Assembly (NCBI GenBank): GCA_025060595.1
Contig: JANXBX010000018.1
Coordinates: 1 to 16,241, forward strand
Source of the DNA: Synergistota bacterium
GTDB taxonomy: Bacteria > Synergistota > GBS-1
Direction of reading: 5' to 3'
Length of the DNA stretch: 16,241 nucleotides
Positions within the stretch are counted from its first letter, which is position 1. The number at the start of each line of letters is the position of its first letter. Under the pieces are notes generated by a model. It worked only from the letters and a program-made list of their open reading frames with translations, had not been told where the DNA came from and ran no database searches. The position numbers and the translations under genes are program-made. Below are positions 1 through 6,673 of the stretch, piece by piece.

Positions 1-96
1 TTAAGCCTATCAGAATGGTTAATGATACTAACGGTAGCTACAGCCTCAATCATAAGCGGTAACATTATCGAGAAAATCTATATTAAAAGTTTTTGA
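1..96 (+). CDS. C-terminal fragment of a membrane protein, possibly a cation P-type ATPase (5' end outside window)
   Basis: An open frame runs from the window edge for 31 codons to TGA at 94-96. The visible residues start LSLSEWLMILTVATASII and end EKIYIKSF: a hydrophobic stretch preceded by S-L-S-E-W and followed by a basic tail. This resembles the last transmembrane helix of cation-transporting P-type ATPases, which often read L-S-x-x-x-W-L near the C-terminus. None of the diagnostic ATPase motifs (DKTGT and others) is inside the window, so the family call is only a suggestion; the fragment could belong to another polytopic membrane protein. What is seen directly is an open frame ending in a hydrophobic helix. 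The sequence beyond it is non-coding. Confidence 0.4.
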   Translation, partial: LSLSEWLMILTVATASIISGNIIEKIYIKSF

Positions 97-853
97 AGGA
101 TATGATTAAAAATTAAACACTGAACTCAACTATAGAATTATTGATATTTTAGCAAAATATATCTCTTTATTAAAAAAGACGGAGGTAGACCAAAAATATC
201 TGTTAGAACCTATACTATCCATGCTAAACTGTGATAACAGAAGTAAAATAATAAGTAATAAAGTTTATTGAAACTAAAATGTTCCTGTAATGATAAACTG
301 CAACCAGTTTTAGGATGTTCATAAGGAAGTTCAAAAACTAACTTTTTCTTCAAATATAGTTTCATGAAAAGTATAAACCCTTGAGACTGTAGTTAAGACG
401 GCTTAAATACTACTTATAGGTAGATAGTTTAAACACGTTACAAAACCTTCAGATTTAATTCTTGCTAGAAGCCCTTTCATAAACGAAAATACTGATTAAT
501 AATAGTTGTCAGATCCGGTTATAATTTATCAAGAGAATGCACTTTATAACTTTTTTAAAAAACGTCAGCGTAGAAGCTGTAGTTAATAAACTCTTATGAG
601 AATTTCTATGAAAAATTCTTGAGTTAAAGCATAATGTAGAAGTAAAAGTGAAACATAATCAAATTTTTATTAAAGTTAAAAATCTTGTATTAAGGCCCAA
701 AGTTTTTCATTGATAAAACTTACCTACCTTCGTATAAGGAAAGGGGGTGTTTTCCATTAAAAAGCTATTAAAAATTAAACCTTAAAGTTCTACGTTATAT
801 TTAAATTTTTGATTATTTTTATATAAAAATAAGTCACACTAATATTTTTATGC
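97..853. other. Long stretch with no intact gene, probably decayed sequence
   Basis: About 750 bases with stop codons scattered through every frame and no protein-like frame on either strand. One short frame near 176-232 reads DGGRPKISVRTYTIHAKL before a stop, faintly like the N-terminal GRP-x-x-V-R-T-Y-x-R motif of some IS transposases. Other patches (ETVVKTA near 383, HVTKPSDLILARSPF near 436-480) also look like broken coding sequence. I see no tRNA, no rRNA, no direct repeat array and no clear terminal inverted repeats. The simplest reading is an old pseudogene or mobile-element remnant, but no family can be assigned firmly. Confidence 0.4.
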
Positions 854-882
854 TTGACAGGACTTTATTATGGAGTTATTAT
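854..882 (+). promoter_or_regulatory. Sigma-70-type promoter for the HD/MBL/TAXI gene group
   Basis: TTGACA at 854-859 and TATTAT at 877-882 are separated by exactly 17 bases. The predicted transcription start (about 888-890) falls at the Shine-Dalgarno sequence AAAGGAGG (888-895), so the mRNA would have a 5' leader of only about 15 nt before the TTG start at 904. Confidence 0.65.
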
Positions 883-903
883 ATAGTAAAGGAGGAAATC
901 AAA

Positions 904-1470
904 TTGAACAAAATTACAAGAGAAAGTGCTTTAACTCTTATAGATAAGTATATTACAGATGGGAGTATCAAGAAACACCTATTTGCTACTGAAGCAATTA
1001 TGAAAGCACTTGCTAATAGACTCAGAGAAGATGAAAAGGAGTGGGCTTTAACAGGATTACTTCACGATCTGGACTATATGGAAACGAAATCTAATTTTGA
1101 AAAGCACGGTTTTAGAACGGTTGAAATACTTAAAGAGGAAGGTTTTACTATTCCTAATAATATGGCTAAAGCTATAATAGCTCACGCTTGTCATCCTGGT
1201 TGGGAACCACAAACGCTATTAGAAAAAGCTTTATATGCAACTGACCCACTAAGTGGACTAGTGGTAGCAGCGGCACTTATACATCCTGATAAAAAGCTTT
1301 CCTCTATTGATACTACTTTTATAATGAAAAGGTTTAAAGAAAAGAGATTTGCTGCCGGTGCAGATAGGAATCAAATTAAAAGTTGTGAAAGTTTTGGGTT
1401 AACACTTGAAGAGTTTATTTCTATAGGACTCATAGCAATGTCAAACATTGCAGAGGTACTGGGGCTATGA
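904..1470 (+). CDS. HD-domain metal-dependent phosphohydrolase-like protein
   Basis: A 188-residue cytoplasmic protein of the HD superfamily, whose members use a histidine/aspartate metal centre to hydrolyse phosphoester bonds, usually of nucleotides. Visible metal-ligand candidates are His25, the doublet His54-Asp55 in GLLHDLDY, His94 in IIAHACH, and Asp114 in YATDPLSG. The substrate cannot be read from sequence. An upstream ATG at 850 would give a longer protein, but that extra 18-codon part contains the promoter -35 and -10 boxes and the SD, so the TTG at 904, preceded 8 nt upstream by AAAGGAGG, is the better start. The stop overlaps the next gene as ATGA, implying translational coupling with the MBL-fold protein. 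Confidence 0.75.
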   Translation: MNKITRESALTLIDKYITDGSIKKHLFATEAIMKALANRLREDEKEWALTGLLHDLDYMETKSNFEKHGFRTVEILKEEGFTIPNNMAKAIIAHACHPGWEPQTLLEKALYATDPLSGLVVAAALIHPDKKLSSIDTTFIMKRFKEKRFAAGADRNQIKSCESFGLTLEEFISIGLIAMSNIAEVLGL

Positions 1471-2279
1471 AAACAAAGATAACAATTTTAATTGAAAATA
1501 AAGTTAAGAGACTACCTTATGGGGCTATAGGCAAACATGGTTTATCTATGCTTATTGAGATAGAAAACAGTTTTAAAATCCTGTACGATACTGGACCTAA
1601 CTGGGAGAGCCTGATTTACAATGCTTCATTGCTTGGGAAAAATATTAAAGATGTAGAAATGATAGTTATATCTCACGGACACCACGATCACGGTAATGAT
1701 ATAGTTCCTATATTAGACTATATAGGCAAAAAGGAGATCCCTGTTGTAATACACCCTTTGGCCTTTAACAGAAAGGGAGATATAAAGATGAATTCAACAG
1801 AAAATGATCTAAGAGATATGAAAGCTAAGTTGATCTTAAAGTATGAACCTTTTATGCTTTATGATGGAATATGGTTTTCAGGCAGCATACCTCGTAAAGA
1901 AGGAAATCCTATTCATCCTGTTAGAGATGAATCAAATGGGAGTATAATAGACGAAGTTATGGATGATACAGCTCTTTACCTAAAAGGCAAAGAAGGTGGG
2001 ATAATATTAACAGGATGTGGACATAGTGGGATCCTAAATATAATAGATCATGCTAAAGAAATACTAGAAATTAAAAACATTTACGCTATAGTCGGTGGCT
2101 TTCATGGTATTGATCAACTCCAGGAAGAACTTTTAAAAACTGTGCATTTAATTTCAAGAGAAGAAGTAAGCATATTAGCTCCTTGCCATTGTTCCGGCCC
2201 TCTTACCTATCTTCTCTCTAGATATCCTGGTTTTATCGATATAGGAGTTGGAAGCGAGTTAAGTTTCGATATTATTTAA
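1467..2279 (+). CDS. Metallo-beta-lactamase-fold hydrolase (COG1237-like)
   Basis: A 270-residue MBL-fold enzyme. It shows the metal-binding signature SHGHHDHG near residues 69-76, a later GCGHSGILN segment and GGFHG near 210, in the order expected for the fold. An aspartate in YDTGPN precedes the metal motif, also as in this family. The closest family I recognise by pattern is COG1237, whose members are annotated as 7,8-dihydropterin-6-yl-methyl-4-(beta-D-ribofuranosyl)aminobenzene 5'-phosphate synthase-like; that annotation is archaeal in origin and often does not transfer to bacteria. No signal peptide is seen, so it is likely cytoplasmic. Its start overlaps the HD gene by four bases, so the two proteins are probably made together. 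Confidence 0.75.
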   Translation: MKTKITILIENKVKRLPYGAIGKHGLSMLIEIENSFKILYDTGPNWESLIYNASLLGKNIKDVEMIVISHGHHDHGNDIVPILDYIGKKEIPVVIHPLAFNRKGDIKMNSTENDLRDMKAKLILKYEPFMLYDGIWFSGSIPRKEGNPIHPVRDESNGSIIDEVMDDTALYLKGKEGGIILTGCGHSGILNIIDHAKEILEIKNIYAIVGGFHGIDQLQEELLKTVHLISREEVSILAPCHCSGPLTYLLSRYPGFIDIGVGSELSFDII

Positions 2280-2287
2280 AGAAAGAA

Positions 2288-3253
2288 ATGTATTATTCCA
2301 GGCTTTTACTTTTTGTAACTATTTTCTTTGTAATATTCAATATATCATCAAACAGTTTTGCAGGTAAGGTATATTTATCTCTAGTTACAGGAAGCATAGG
2401 AGGAACTTACTATCCTATAGGAAACGCAATATCTAATGTAATAAATAGGAATATTTCTGAAGTCTACGTGATAACGGAAACAGGCCAAGCTTCTGTAGCT
2501 AATTGCCTTTTACTTGGTAGAGGAGAAGCAGAGATGGCTTTCGCTCAAAACGATGTAGTTAACTGGGCATACAATGGTTTATATCTTTTTAAAAAGCCTT
2601 TCACCAACATTAGAGTTTTTGCTTCTTTATATCCTGAGATAGTTCATATAGTGACACTCAAATCTTCCGAGATCAAAAACATCTATGGATTAAAAGGTAA
2701 GAGAGTAGCTGTCGGAGAAATTGGTAGTGGGACAGAAATAAACGTAAGATTAATACTTGAAGAAGTTGGGCTTTCCTACAAAGATATGGAGGTTAATTAT
2801 TTAGAGAGCAGTTTAGCAGCTCAACGCATGAAAGATGGTAAATTAGACGCTTTCTTTTACACAGTAGGCTATCCAGCACCAGCAATTGAAGATATAGCAG
2901 CAACAAAAGAAATTCGCTTGCTATCTTTAAGTGAGGAGCTTATTAAAAAACTTGAAAAAAAACATGCTTGGTTCGTTCGGAACACAATTCCTGCTAGAAC
3001 CTACAAAGGACAGGATGAAGAAGTAAAAACCTTATCCGTCATGGCTATGTGGATTGGGCTTTCAACAATTCCATCTGATCTAGTTTATAAAATGGTTAAA
3101 GTAGTTTTTGACTCTTTAGGTGAAATAGGATATGTTCATCCTAGAGCTAAATTTATAAGTCTTGATTTAGCTTTAAAAGGAGTAAGTACCCCTCTACATG
3201 AAGGTGCCGAAGCGTTTTACAGAGAAAGAGGTTTACTACAGCAGACAAGATAG
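2288..3253 (+). CDS. TAXI-family TRAP transporter solute-binding protein
   Basis: A 321-residue exported binding protein. The first ~25 residues form a signal peptide (basic start, hydrophobic run LLLFVTIFFVIFNI, cut near SFA-GKV). The mature part begins with the typical TAXI pattern LVTGSIGGTYYPIGNAIS, followed by the E-T-x-x-S-V-x-N and A-Q-N-D segments and a G-K-x-V-A-V-G-x-x-G-S-G-T-E motif near residues 139-153. TAXI proteins capture dicarboxylates such as glutamate or 2-oxoglutarate for TRAP permeases with a fused DctQM subunit. No permease gene follows, so this copy is either an orphan that works with a permease elsewhere or has another sensing role. It lies 8 bases after the MBL gene with a weak SD (AAAGAAAG). 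Confidence 0.85.
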   Translation: MYYSRLLLFVTIFFVIFNISSNSFAGKVYLSLVTGSIGGTYYPIGNAISNVINRNISEVYVITETGQASVANCLLLGRGEAEMAFAQNDVVNWAYNGLYLFKKPFTNIRVFASLYPEIVHIVTLKSSEIKNIYGLKGKRVAVGEIGSGTEINVRLILEEVGLSYKDMEVNYLESSLAAQRMKDGKLDAFFYTVGYPAPAIEDIAATKEIRLLSLSEELIKKLEKKHAWFVRNTIPARTYKGQDEEVKTLSVMAMWIGLSTIPSDLVYKMVKVVFDSLGEIGYVHPRAKFISLDLALKGVSTPLHEGAEAFYRERGLLQQTR

Positions 3254-3573
3254 GTTTATTATTGCTTTATTTTTATTTCTTCAGTTGTTGTCTATATAAG
3301 TAGAAAATACGTAAGTTCTAGAATAGCTTCTTGATATTAATGCGATGAATACTCATAATTTACAAATGTTAGTGGATACTTAAAGAGGAGCTGATTTAAG
3401 TTATTTTCCTACTCCCATTTGAAATTTTGAAAGATTATCAATCCTATTCCTATTATCTAGAAAGAACAAAAAAACAACAAGCTTACCAATTGAAAGATTC
3501 AAATTAGGCTTTAAGACCACCGCATGTAAGGATTGAGTTAAAAGAGGAGAAAAGTCAAGAGGTGGTGAGATAA
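3254..3573. other. Intergenic region without a recognisable gene
   Basis: No frame on either strand holds a credible protein; short open stretches such as one reading YLERTKKQQAYQLKDSN near 3456-3506 lack a start, an SD and family resemblance. No terminator-like hairpin with a T-run was seen after the TAXI gene. The region contains a candidate promoter at 3331-3359 and the SD of veg. It may contain decayed coding sequence. Confidence 0.4.
3331..3359 (+). promoter_or_regulatory. Candidate sigma-70 promoter upstream of veg-ispE
   Basis: TTGATA at 3331-3336 and CATAAT at 3354-3359 are separated by 17 bases; each box differs from consensus at one position. If used, the veg transcript would have a leader of about 200 nt. 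No obvious structure or leader peptide was seen in that leader. Confidence 0.4.
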
Positions 3574-3819
3574 GTGAAAAACTCCTTAAGTGAAATAAGA
3601 AAAATAATAGAAGCTCATCTTGGAGAAAGGGTTAAAATAAGAGCAAATAAAGGAAGAAAAAGAATAGAAGAAAAATATGGTGTGATAGAAGAAACTTATC
3701 CCTGCTTATTTACTATAAAAGTGATAGAAGCAGGTCATAAAATCTCTTATAGTTATGCAGAGCTTCTTACAAGAGAAGTGGAGGTTGAACTGTGCTCTAC
3801 CCATCAAAAACTCCTTTAA
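3574..3819 (+). CDS. veg: Veg family protein
   Basis: An 81-residue protein matching the small Veg family (DUF1021) by its opening pattern (helix, then AHLGERVKIRANKGRKRI) and its central I-E-x-T-Y-P-x-L-F-x-I-K segment. In Bacillus subtilis Veg is abundantly expressed and has been linked to biofilm gene expression and spore germination; its biochemical role remains unclear. It is predicted to be a small beta-barrel-like basic protein. The GTG start is preceded by a G-rich SD (GAGGTGGTGA). In B. subtilis veg also lies just upstream of ispE, so the local order is conserved. Here veg and ispE overlap by 28 bases. Confidence 0.85.
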   Translation: MKNSLSEIRKIIEAHLGERVKIRANKGRKRIEEKYGVIEETYPCLFTIKVIEAGHKISYSYAELLTREVEVELCSTHQKLL

Positions 3820-4673
3820 AAAAAGAAGCTTTTGCTAAGATAAATTTAGGCCTTTGGGTTTTAGGCAAAAGAGAGGATGGCTATCATGAAATAATTACTT
3901 TTATGCATGAAATTACTTTAAAAGATGATCTGCTAATATGGGAAGACAATGATGTTTTAATATCTGTTAAAGGAGCTGAAATAAACGGGGATAATACAAT
4001 AACAAAAGCCATTCTAGAGGTAAAGAAGGAAATTAATTCTCCAGAAGGAGTTAAAATACTTTTAATTAAGAGGATTCCTATAAAAGCCGGATTGGGTGGT
4101 GGAAGTTCAGATGCTGCTGCTGCTATAAAAGCTTTTTTAAATCTAAAAGGTATAAAACTAGATGAGGAAAAGCTTTTAAAGCTAGCTTCTTCAATAGGCA
4201 GTGATGTTCCATTTTTTATAAAAGGAGGTTTTTGTCTTTCTTTCGGTAGAGGGGAAAAAATCAAAGAGTTAAATTTTTGTTTAGATAAAGATTTAGACAT
4301 TATATTGATAATTCCAAGTTTTGGTCTAGAAACGAAAAAAGTTTATTCATGGCTAACTCCTCCTTATTCCCAACCTCCAGATATATTAAAAATAATAGAA
4401 GCTTTTAAAAAAAGAAAATGGGAATTTCTCAAAAATAACCTTAAAAATGATTTAGAAAAACCCGTTTTTGAGCGTTATCCTATGCTAAGAAGTATTAAAG
4501 AAAAGCTTTTAGAAGAAGGTGCCTTACTTGCTATGATGTCAGGAAGCGGTTCAACAATATTTGGTATTTTTAATAAACCTTTTGATAAACTCGAGTCCAT
4601 TAAAAGATATTTTGGAAAAGAGTTTAAAATTATTTTAACTCAGTTTGAGATTAGAAATAATGAAAAAGGTTAG
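3792..4673 (+). CDS. ispE: 4-diphosphocytidyl-2-C-methyl-D-erythritol kinase
   Basis: A 293-residue GHMP-superfamily kinase that phosphorylates CDP-methylerythritol in the MEP pathway of isoprenoid synthesis. Family marks are the N-terminal A-F-A-K-I-N-L-G-L with Lys16, the ATP-binding glycine loop AGLGGGSSDAAAA (residues 99-111), the catalytic-Asp motif GSDVPFF (Asp138) and the C-terminal M-S-G-S-G-S-T-I-F-G segment. Length is normal for IspE. The GTG start at 3792 lies inside the end of veg and has a good SD, GGAGGT at 3780-3785. Its 3' end overlaps the next gene by 14 bases. Presence of IspE shows the organism makes isoprenoid precursors by the MEP route. Confidence 0.95.
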   Translation: MLYPSKTPLKKEAFAKINLGLWVLGKREDGYHEIITFMHEITLKDDLLIWEDNDVLISVKGAEINGDNTITKAILEVKKEINSPEGVKILLIKRIPIKAGLGGGSSDAAAAIKAFLNLKGIKLDEEKLLKLASSIGSDVPFFIKGGFCLSFGRGEKIKELNFCLDKDLDIILIIPSFGLETKKVYSWLTPPYSQPPDILKIIEAFKKRKWEFLKNNLKNDLEKPVFERYPMLRSIKEKLLEEGALLAMMSGSGSTIFGIFNKPFDKLESIKRYFGKEFKIILTQFEIRNNEKG

Positions 4674-5205
4674 CGCCTTTTTAAGGAAGTTAGCCCTAAT
4701 AATTTTTATAGTTTTTTACATCAATAATACTGCTTTCTCTTTAAGCATTGAGGTATATTTTAGTCCTAAAGGTGGCTGTGAAAAGAGAATAATAGAACTA
4801 ATAGACATGGCTCAGGAATCAATAGATTTAGCAATGTATACTTTTACTAATTCAAAAATCGCATGGGCTTTAGTTAAAGCATACGAAAGGGGGGTTAAAA
4901 TAAGAATCCTGCTTGATGGTCAAGAAGCACAAAACAAATACTCAAAGGGGCTTTTTCTTAAGAAAAGGGGCATATTTGTTGTTTACGATAGAATGCCAGG
5001 TTTAATGCATAATAAATTTTGTGTTATAGACAATAAAATTGTTATAACTGGTAGTTACAACTGGACAGCTACAGCGGAGGAAAAAAACGAGGAAAACTTA
5101 ATAGTCATTTATGATCTCAATATAGCTAATGCTTATAAGAAAAGATTTGAATATTTAATTAAAATCAATGTACCATGGTGGCTCAGAATATTTAAAGGAT
5201 CTTAA
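4660..5205 (+). CDS. Secreted phospholipase D-like nuclease, single HKD motif
   Basis: A 181-residue protein with an N-terminal signal peptide or anchor (MKKVSAFLRKLALIIFIVFY) followed by one PLD-type domain. The HKD motif is His117-x-Lys119 to Asp124 in MHNKFCVID, followed by GSYNW (131-135), the usual continuation in Nuc-type nucleases. Proteins of this size carry one HKD motif and form the active site as a dimer; typical activity is DNA/RNA phosphodiester hydrolysis. The ATG at 4660 is preferred over TTG at 4645 because it gives a clean signal peptide; no strong SD is visible for either. It overlaps the end of ispE. Location suggests an exported enzyme, perhaps for scavenging DNA; the role is inferred. 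Confidence 0.85.
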   Translation: MKKVSAFLRKLALIIFIVFYINNTAFSLSIEVYFSPKGGCEKRIIELIDMAQESIDLAMYTFTNSKIAWALVKAYERGVKIRILLDGQEAQNKYSKGLFLKKRGIFVVYDRMPGLMHNKFCVIDNKIVITGSYNWTATAEEKNEENLIVIYDLNIANAYKKRFEYLIKINVPWWLRIFKGS

Positions 5206-5758
5206 AATAGTAAGATGGCAAATAAGTAAAAAAATATCTGGCTTTTTAAATGTTGCTAAAAGATGCAGCTGGGGATATCCGCAGGTTATTTTATGTTACC
5301 CATTAAAAAAAGGTAAACCATTCCCCACACTTTACTGGCTAACCTGTCCATATCTTAATAAACGTGTGGGGGATCTTGAAAGTAAGGGTATGATCTCGGA
5401 TCTTCTAAATAAGATAGAAACTAATGCTGATTTAAGAAAAAAGCTTAAAGAGGCTAATAAAGCTTATGCGGAAAAGAGAGCTGCCCTTTTAAGTGAAAAA
5501 ATTAGAAATTTTTTAAAGCTTAAATTTCACTCTTATTTAGAAGTAATCGAAGAAAGAGGAATCGGTGGAGTTACTGAACCTGAAGGAGTGAAGTGTCTTC
5601 ATGCCCATCTTGCTTACTACCTGGCTGATGGAAAAACGCCTATAGGTGAAGAAGTTCTAAAAATCTTGTCTAGTTCTGAGTGCCTTGACAAGCCCAAATG
5701 TGCCATGATAGAATCTTGCAAGCAATTTCGGTATTGCAAAAAGGGGGTTAGACTATAA
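5168..5758 (+). CDS. DUF501 family protein
   Basis: A protein of up to 196 residues of unknown function. The family pattern is clear: I-V-x-x-Q, then VAKRCSWGYPQVILCYPL, then F-P-T-L-Y-W-L-T-C-P-Y-L, and the C-terminal half with RGIGGVTEPEGVKCLHAHLAYYL. It is rich in cysteine, with four in the last ~25 residues (ECLDKPKC, ESC, YC), and contains the CLHAH cluster, so a metal or redox site is conceivable. The start is uncertain: the ATG at 5168 overlaps the PLD gene by 38 bases and has no SD, whereas homologs usually begin near DLKIVRWQ (about 5198-5207), where an AAGGAT stretch precedes only non-standard codons. The stop overlaps rplU as TAATG. Confidence 0.8.
   Translation: MYHGGSEYLKDLKIVRWQISKKISGFLNVAKRCSWGYPQVILCYPLKKGKPFPTLYWLTCPYLNKRVGDLESKGMISDLLNKIETNADLRKKLKEANKAYAEKRAALLSEKIRNFLKLKFHSYLEVIEERGIGGVTEPEGVKCLHAHLAYYLADGKTPIGEEVLKILSSSECLDKPKCAMIESCKQFRYCKKGVRL
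5685..5714 (+). promoter_or_regulatory. Candidate promoter for rplU operon inside the DUF501 gene
   Basis: TTGACA at 5685-5690, an 18-base spacer and the extended -10 TGATAGAAT (5706-5714) sit just upstream of rplU. The spacing to the rplU start (44 bases) suits a ribosomal protein promoter. It overlaps coding sequence, so chance resemblance cannot be excluded. Confidence 0.5.
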
Positions 5759-6072
5759 TGTATGCGATAATTGAGATAGGAGGAAAGCAATATGTAATTG
5801 AAAAGGGAGCCATAATTAAAGTTGAAAAAATGAGGGCTCCTGAGGGAGAGGAAGTAAATATTGATAAGGTGTTATTTGTAAAGTTGGATGGGCGGAGCAT
5901 CGTGGGAAATCCATATATTGAAGGAGCAAGGGTAAAGGCTAAAATTTTAGAACACGGGAAAAATAAGAAGGTTATTATTTTTAAATATAAGAGAAAAAAG
6001 AATTATAGGAGGAAAAGGGGACATCGTCAACCGTTTACAAAAATAGAAGTAGAAGATATTTTTGTTTCCTAA
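5758..6072 (+). CDS. rplU: 50S ribosomal protein bL21
   Basis: A 104-residue protein starting MYAIIEIGGKQYVIEKG, the hallmark of bL21, with the basic 23S-binding segment KYKRKKNYRRKRGHRQ near 78-93 and the usual ending F-T-K-I-E-V-E-D-I. The length is standard. It binds 23S rRNA in the large subunit near bL20. The SD is AAGGGGG just before the TAATG overlap with DUF501. It opens the conserved cluster bL21-Prp-bL27-Obg. Confidence 0.98.
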   Translation: MYAIIEIGGKQYVIEKGAIIKVEKMRAPEGEEVNIDKVLFVKLDGRSIVGNPYIEGARVKAKILEHGKNKKVIIFKYKRKKNYRRKRGHRQPFTKIEVEDIFVS

Positions 6073-6078
6073 ACCTTT

Positions 6079-6414
6079 ATGCTTAGAATAACTCTTTTCT
6101 ACGATAAGGACATGATCAATATATTGGCAAATGGACATACAGGTTATGCTGAAGAAGGTAAGGATATAGTATGTGCGGCTATTTCCGCTTTGTTACAAAC
6201 CTTTATTTTGTGGCTTGAAGACGAATATGGAAAAAGCTTATATTTGGAAAAAAGAAAAGGAGTTCTAAATTTTAAATTTCCGGCTGATGAAAAAAGTAAA
6301 TTCGTTTTATCAATATTTCTGAAAGGTTTAAAAGAAATAAGTAAAAATTATCCAAAATATGTCAAGCTTGAGGAGGTGAGTCAAAATAATGGATCTCCAA
6401 CTTTTCGCTCATAA
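6079..6414 (+). CDS. prp: Prp, ribosomal-processing cysteine protease
   Basis: A 111-residue member of the Prp (YsxB) family. The catalytic pair is visible as His20 in [10 protein letters not shown] and Cys32 in [10 protein letters not shown], with the standard spacing. Prp removes an N-terminal extension from bL27 in Firmicutes and related bacteria, a step needed for a functional ribosomal peptidyl-transferase centre. The gene sits between rplU and rpmA as usual and overlaps rpmA by 26 bases. The presence of an extended bL27 next door confirms the assignment. Confidence 0.95.
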   Translation: MLRITLFYDKDMINILANGHTGYAEEGKDIVCAAISALLQTFILWLEDEYGKSLYLEKRKGVLNFKFPADEKSKFVLSIFLKGLKEISKNYPKYVKLEEVSQNNGSPTFRS

Positions 6415-6673
6415 GAAAGGCGGTGGAAGCAGTCAAAATGGGAGAGATAGTTGTGGAAAAAGGTTGGGAGTCAAAAGATACGATCTTCAGTTTGTGAGGG
6501 CTGGAAATATAATTGTTCGTCAAAGAGGAACCAAATTTCATCCTGGTAAAAACGTAGGAATAGGTGATGATTTTACACTTTATGCTCTTATTGATGGCTA
6601 TGTGAAGTTTGAAAGGCTTGACAAAACGAGAAAGAAAGTCAGTGTTTATCCTGAAACAACTTTAACTGGATGA
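6389..6673 (+). CDS. rpmA: 50S ribosomal protein bL27 with Prp-cleaved N-terminal extension
   Basis: A 94-residue bL27. After the first residues MDLQLFA comes [14 protein letters not shown], so the extension matches the Prp recognition pattern L-Q-x-F-A followed by x-K-K-G; cleavage after Ala7 is expected. Mature bL27 places its N-terminus at the peptidyl-transferase centre, so the extension must be removed. The rest ([27 protein letters not shown] and [17 protein letters not shown]) is typical. The SD AGGAGGTGA (6371-6379) lies inside prp. The stop overlaps obgE as ATGA. Confidence 0.98.
   Translation: MDLQLFAHKKGGGSSQNGRDSCGKRLGVKRYDLQFVRAGNIIVRQRGTKFHPGKNVGIGDDFTLYALIDGYVKFERLDKTRKKVSVYPETTLTG

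Noticed and set aside
723-760. GGAAAGGGGGTGTTTTCC-type hairpin as a terminator before the HD gene
   Set aside because: The stem is only 5-6 mostly A-T pairs and no T-run follows; weak evidence in AT-rich DNA.
3884-4300. Minus-strand open frame opposite ispE
   Set aside because: Serine- and phenylalanine-rich shadow of the ispE coding strand without SD or family resemblance.
6618-6650. TTGACA inside rpmA as an obgE promoter
   Set aside because: The only -10-like sequence (TTTATC) is 21 bases away; spacing is wrong.
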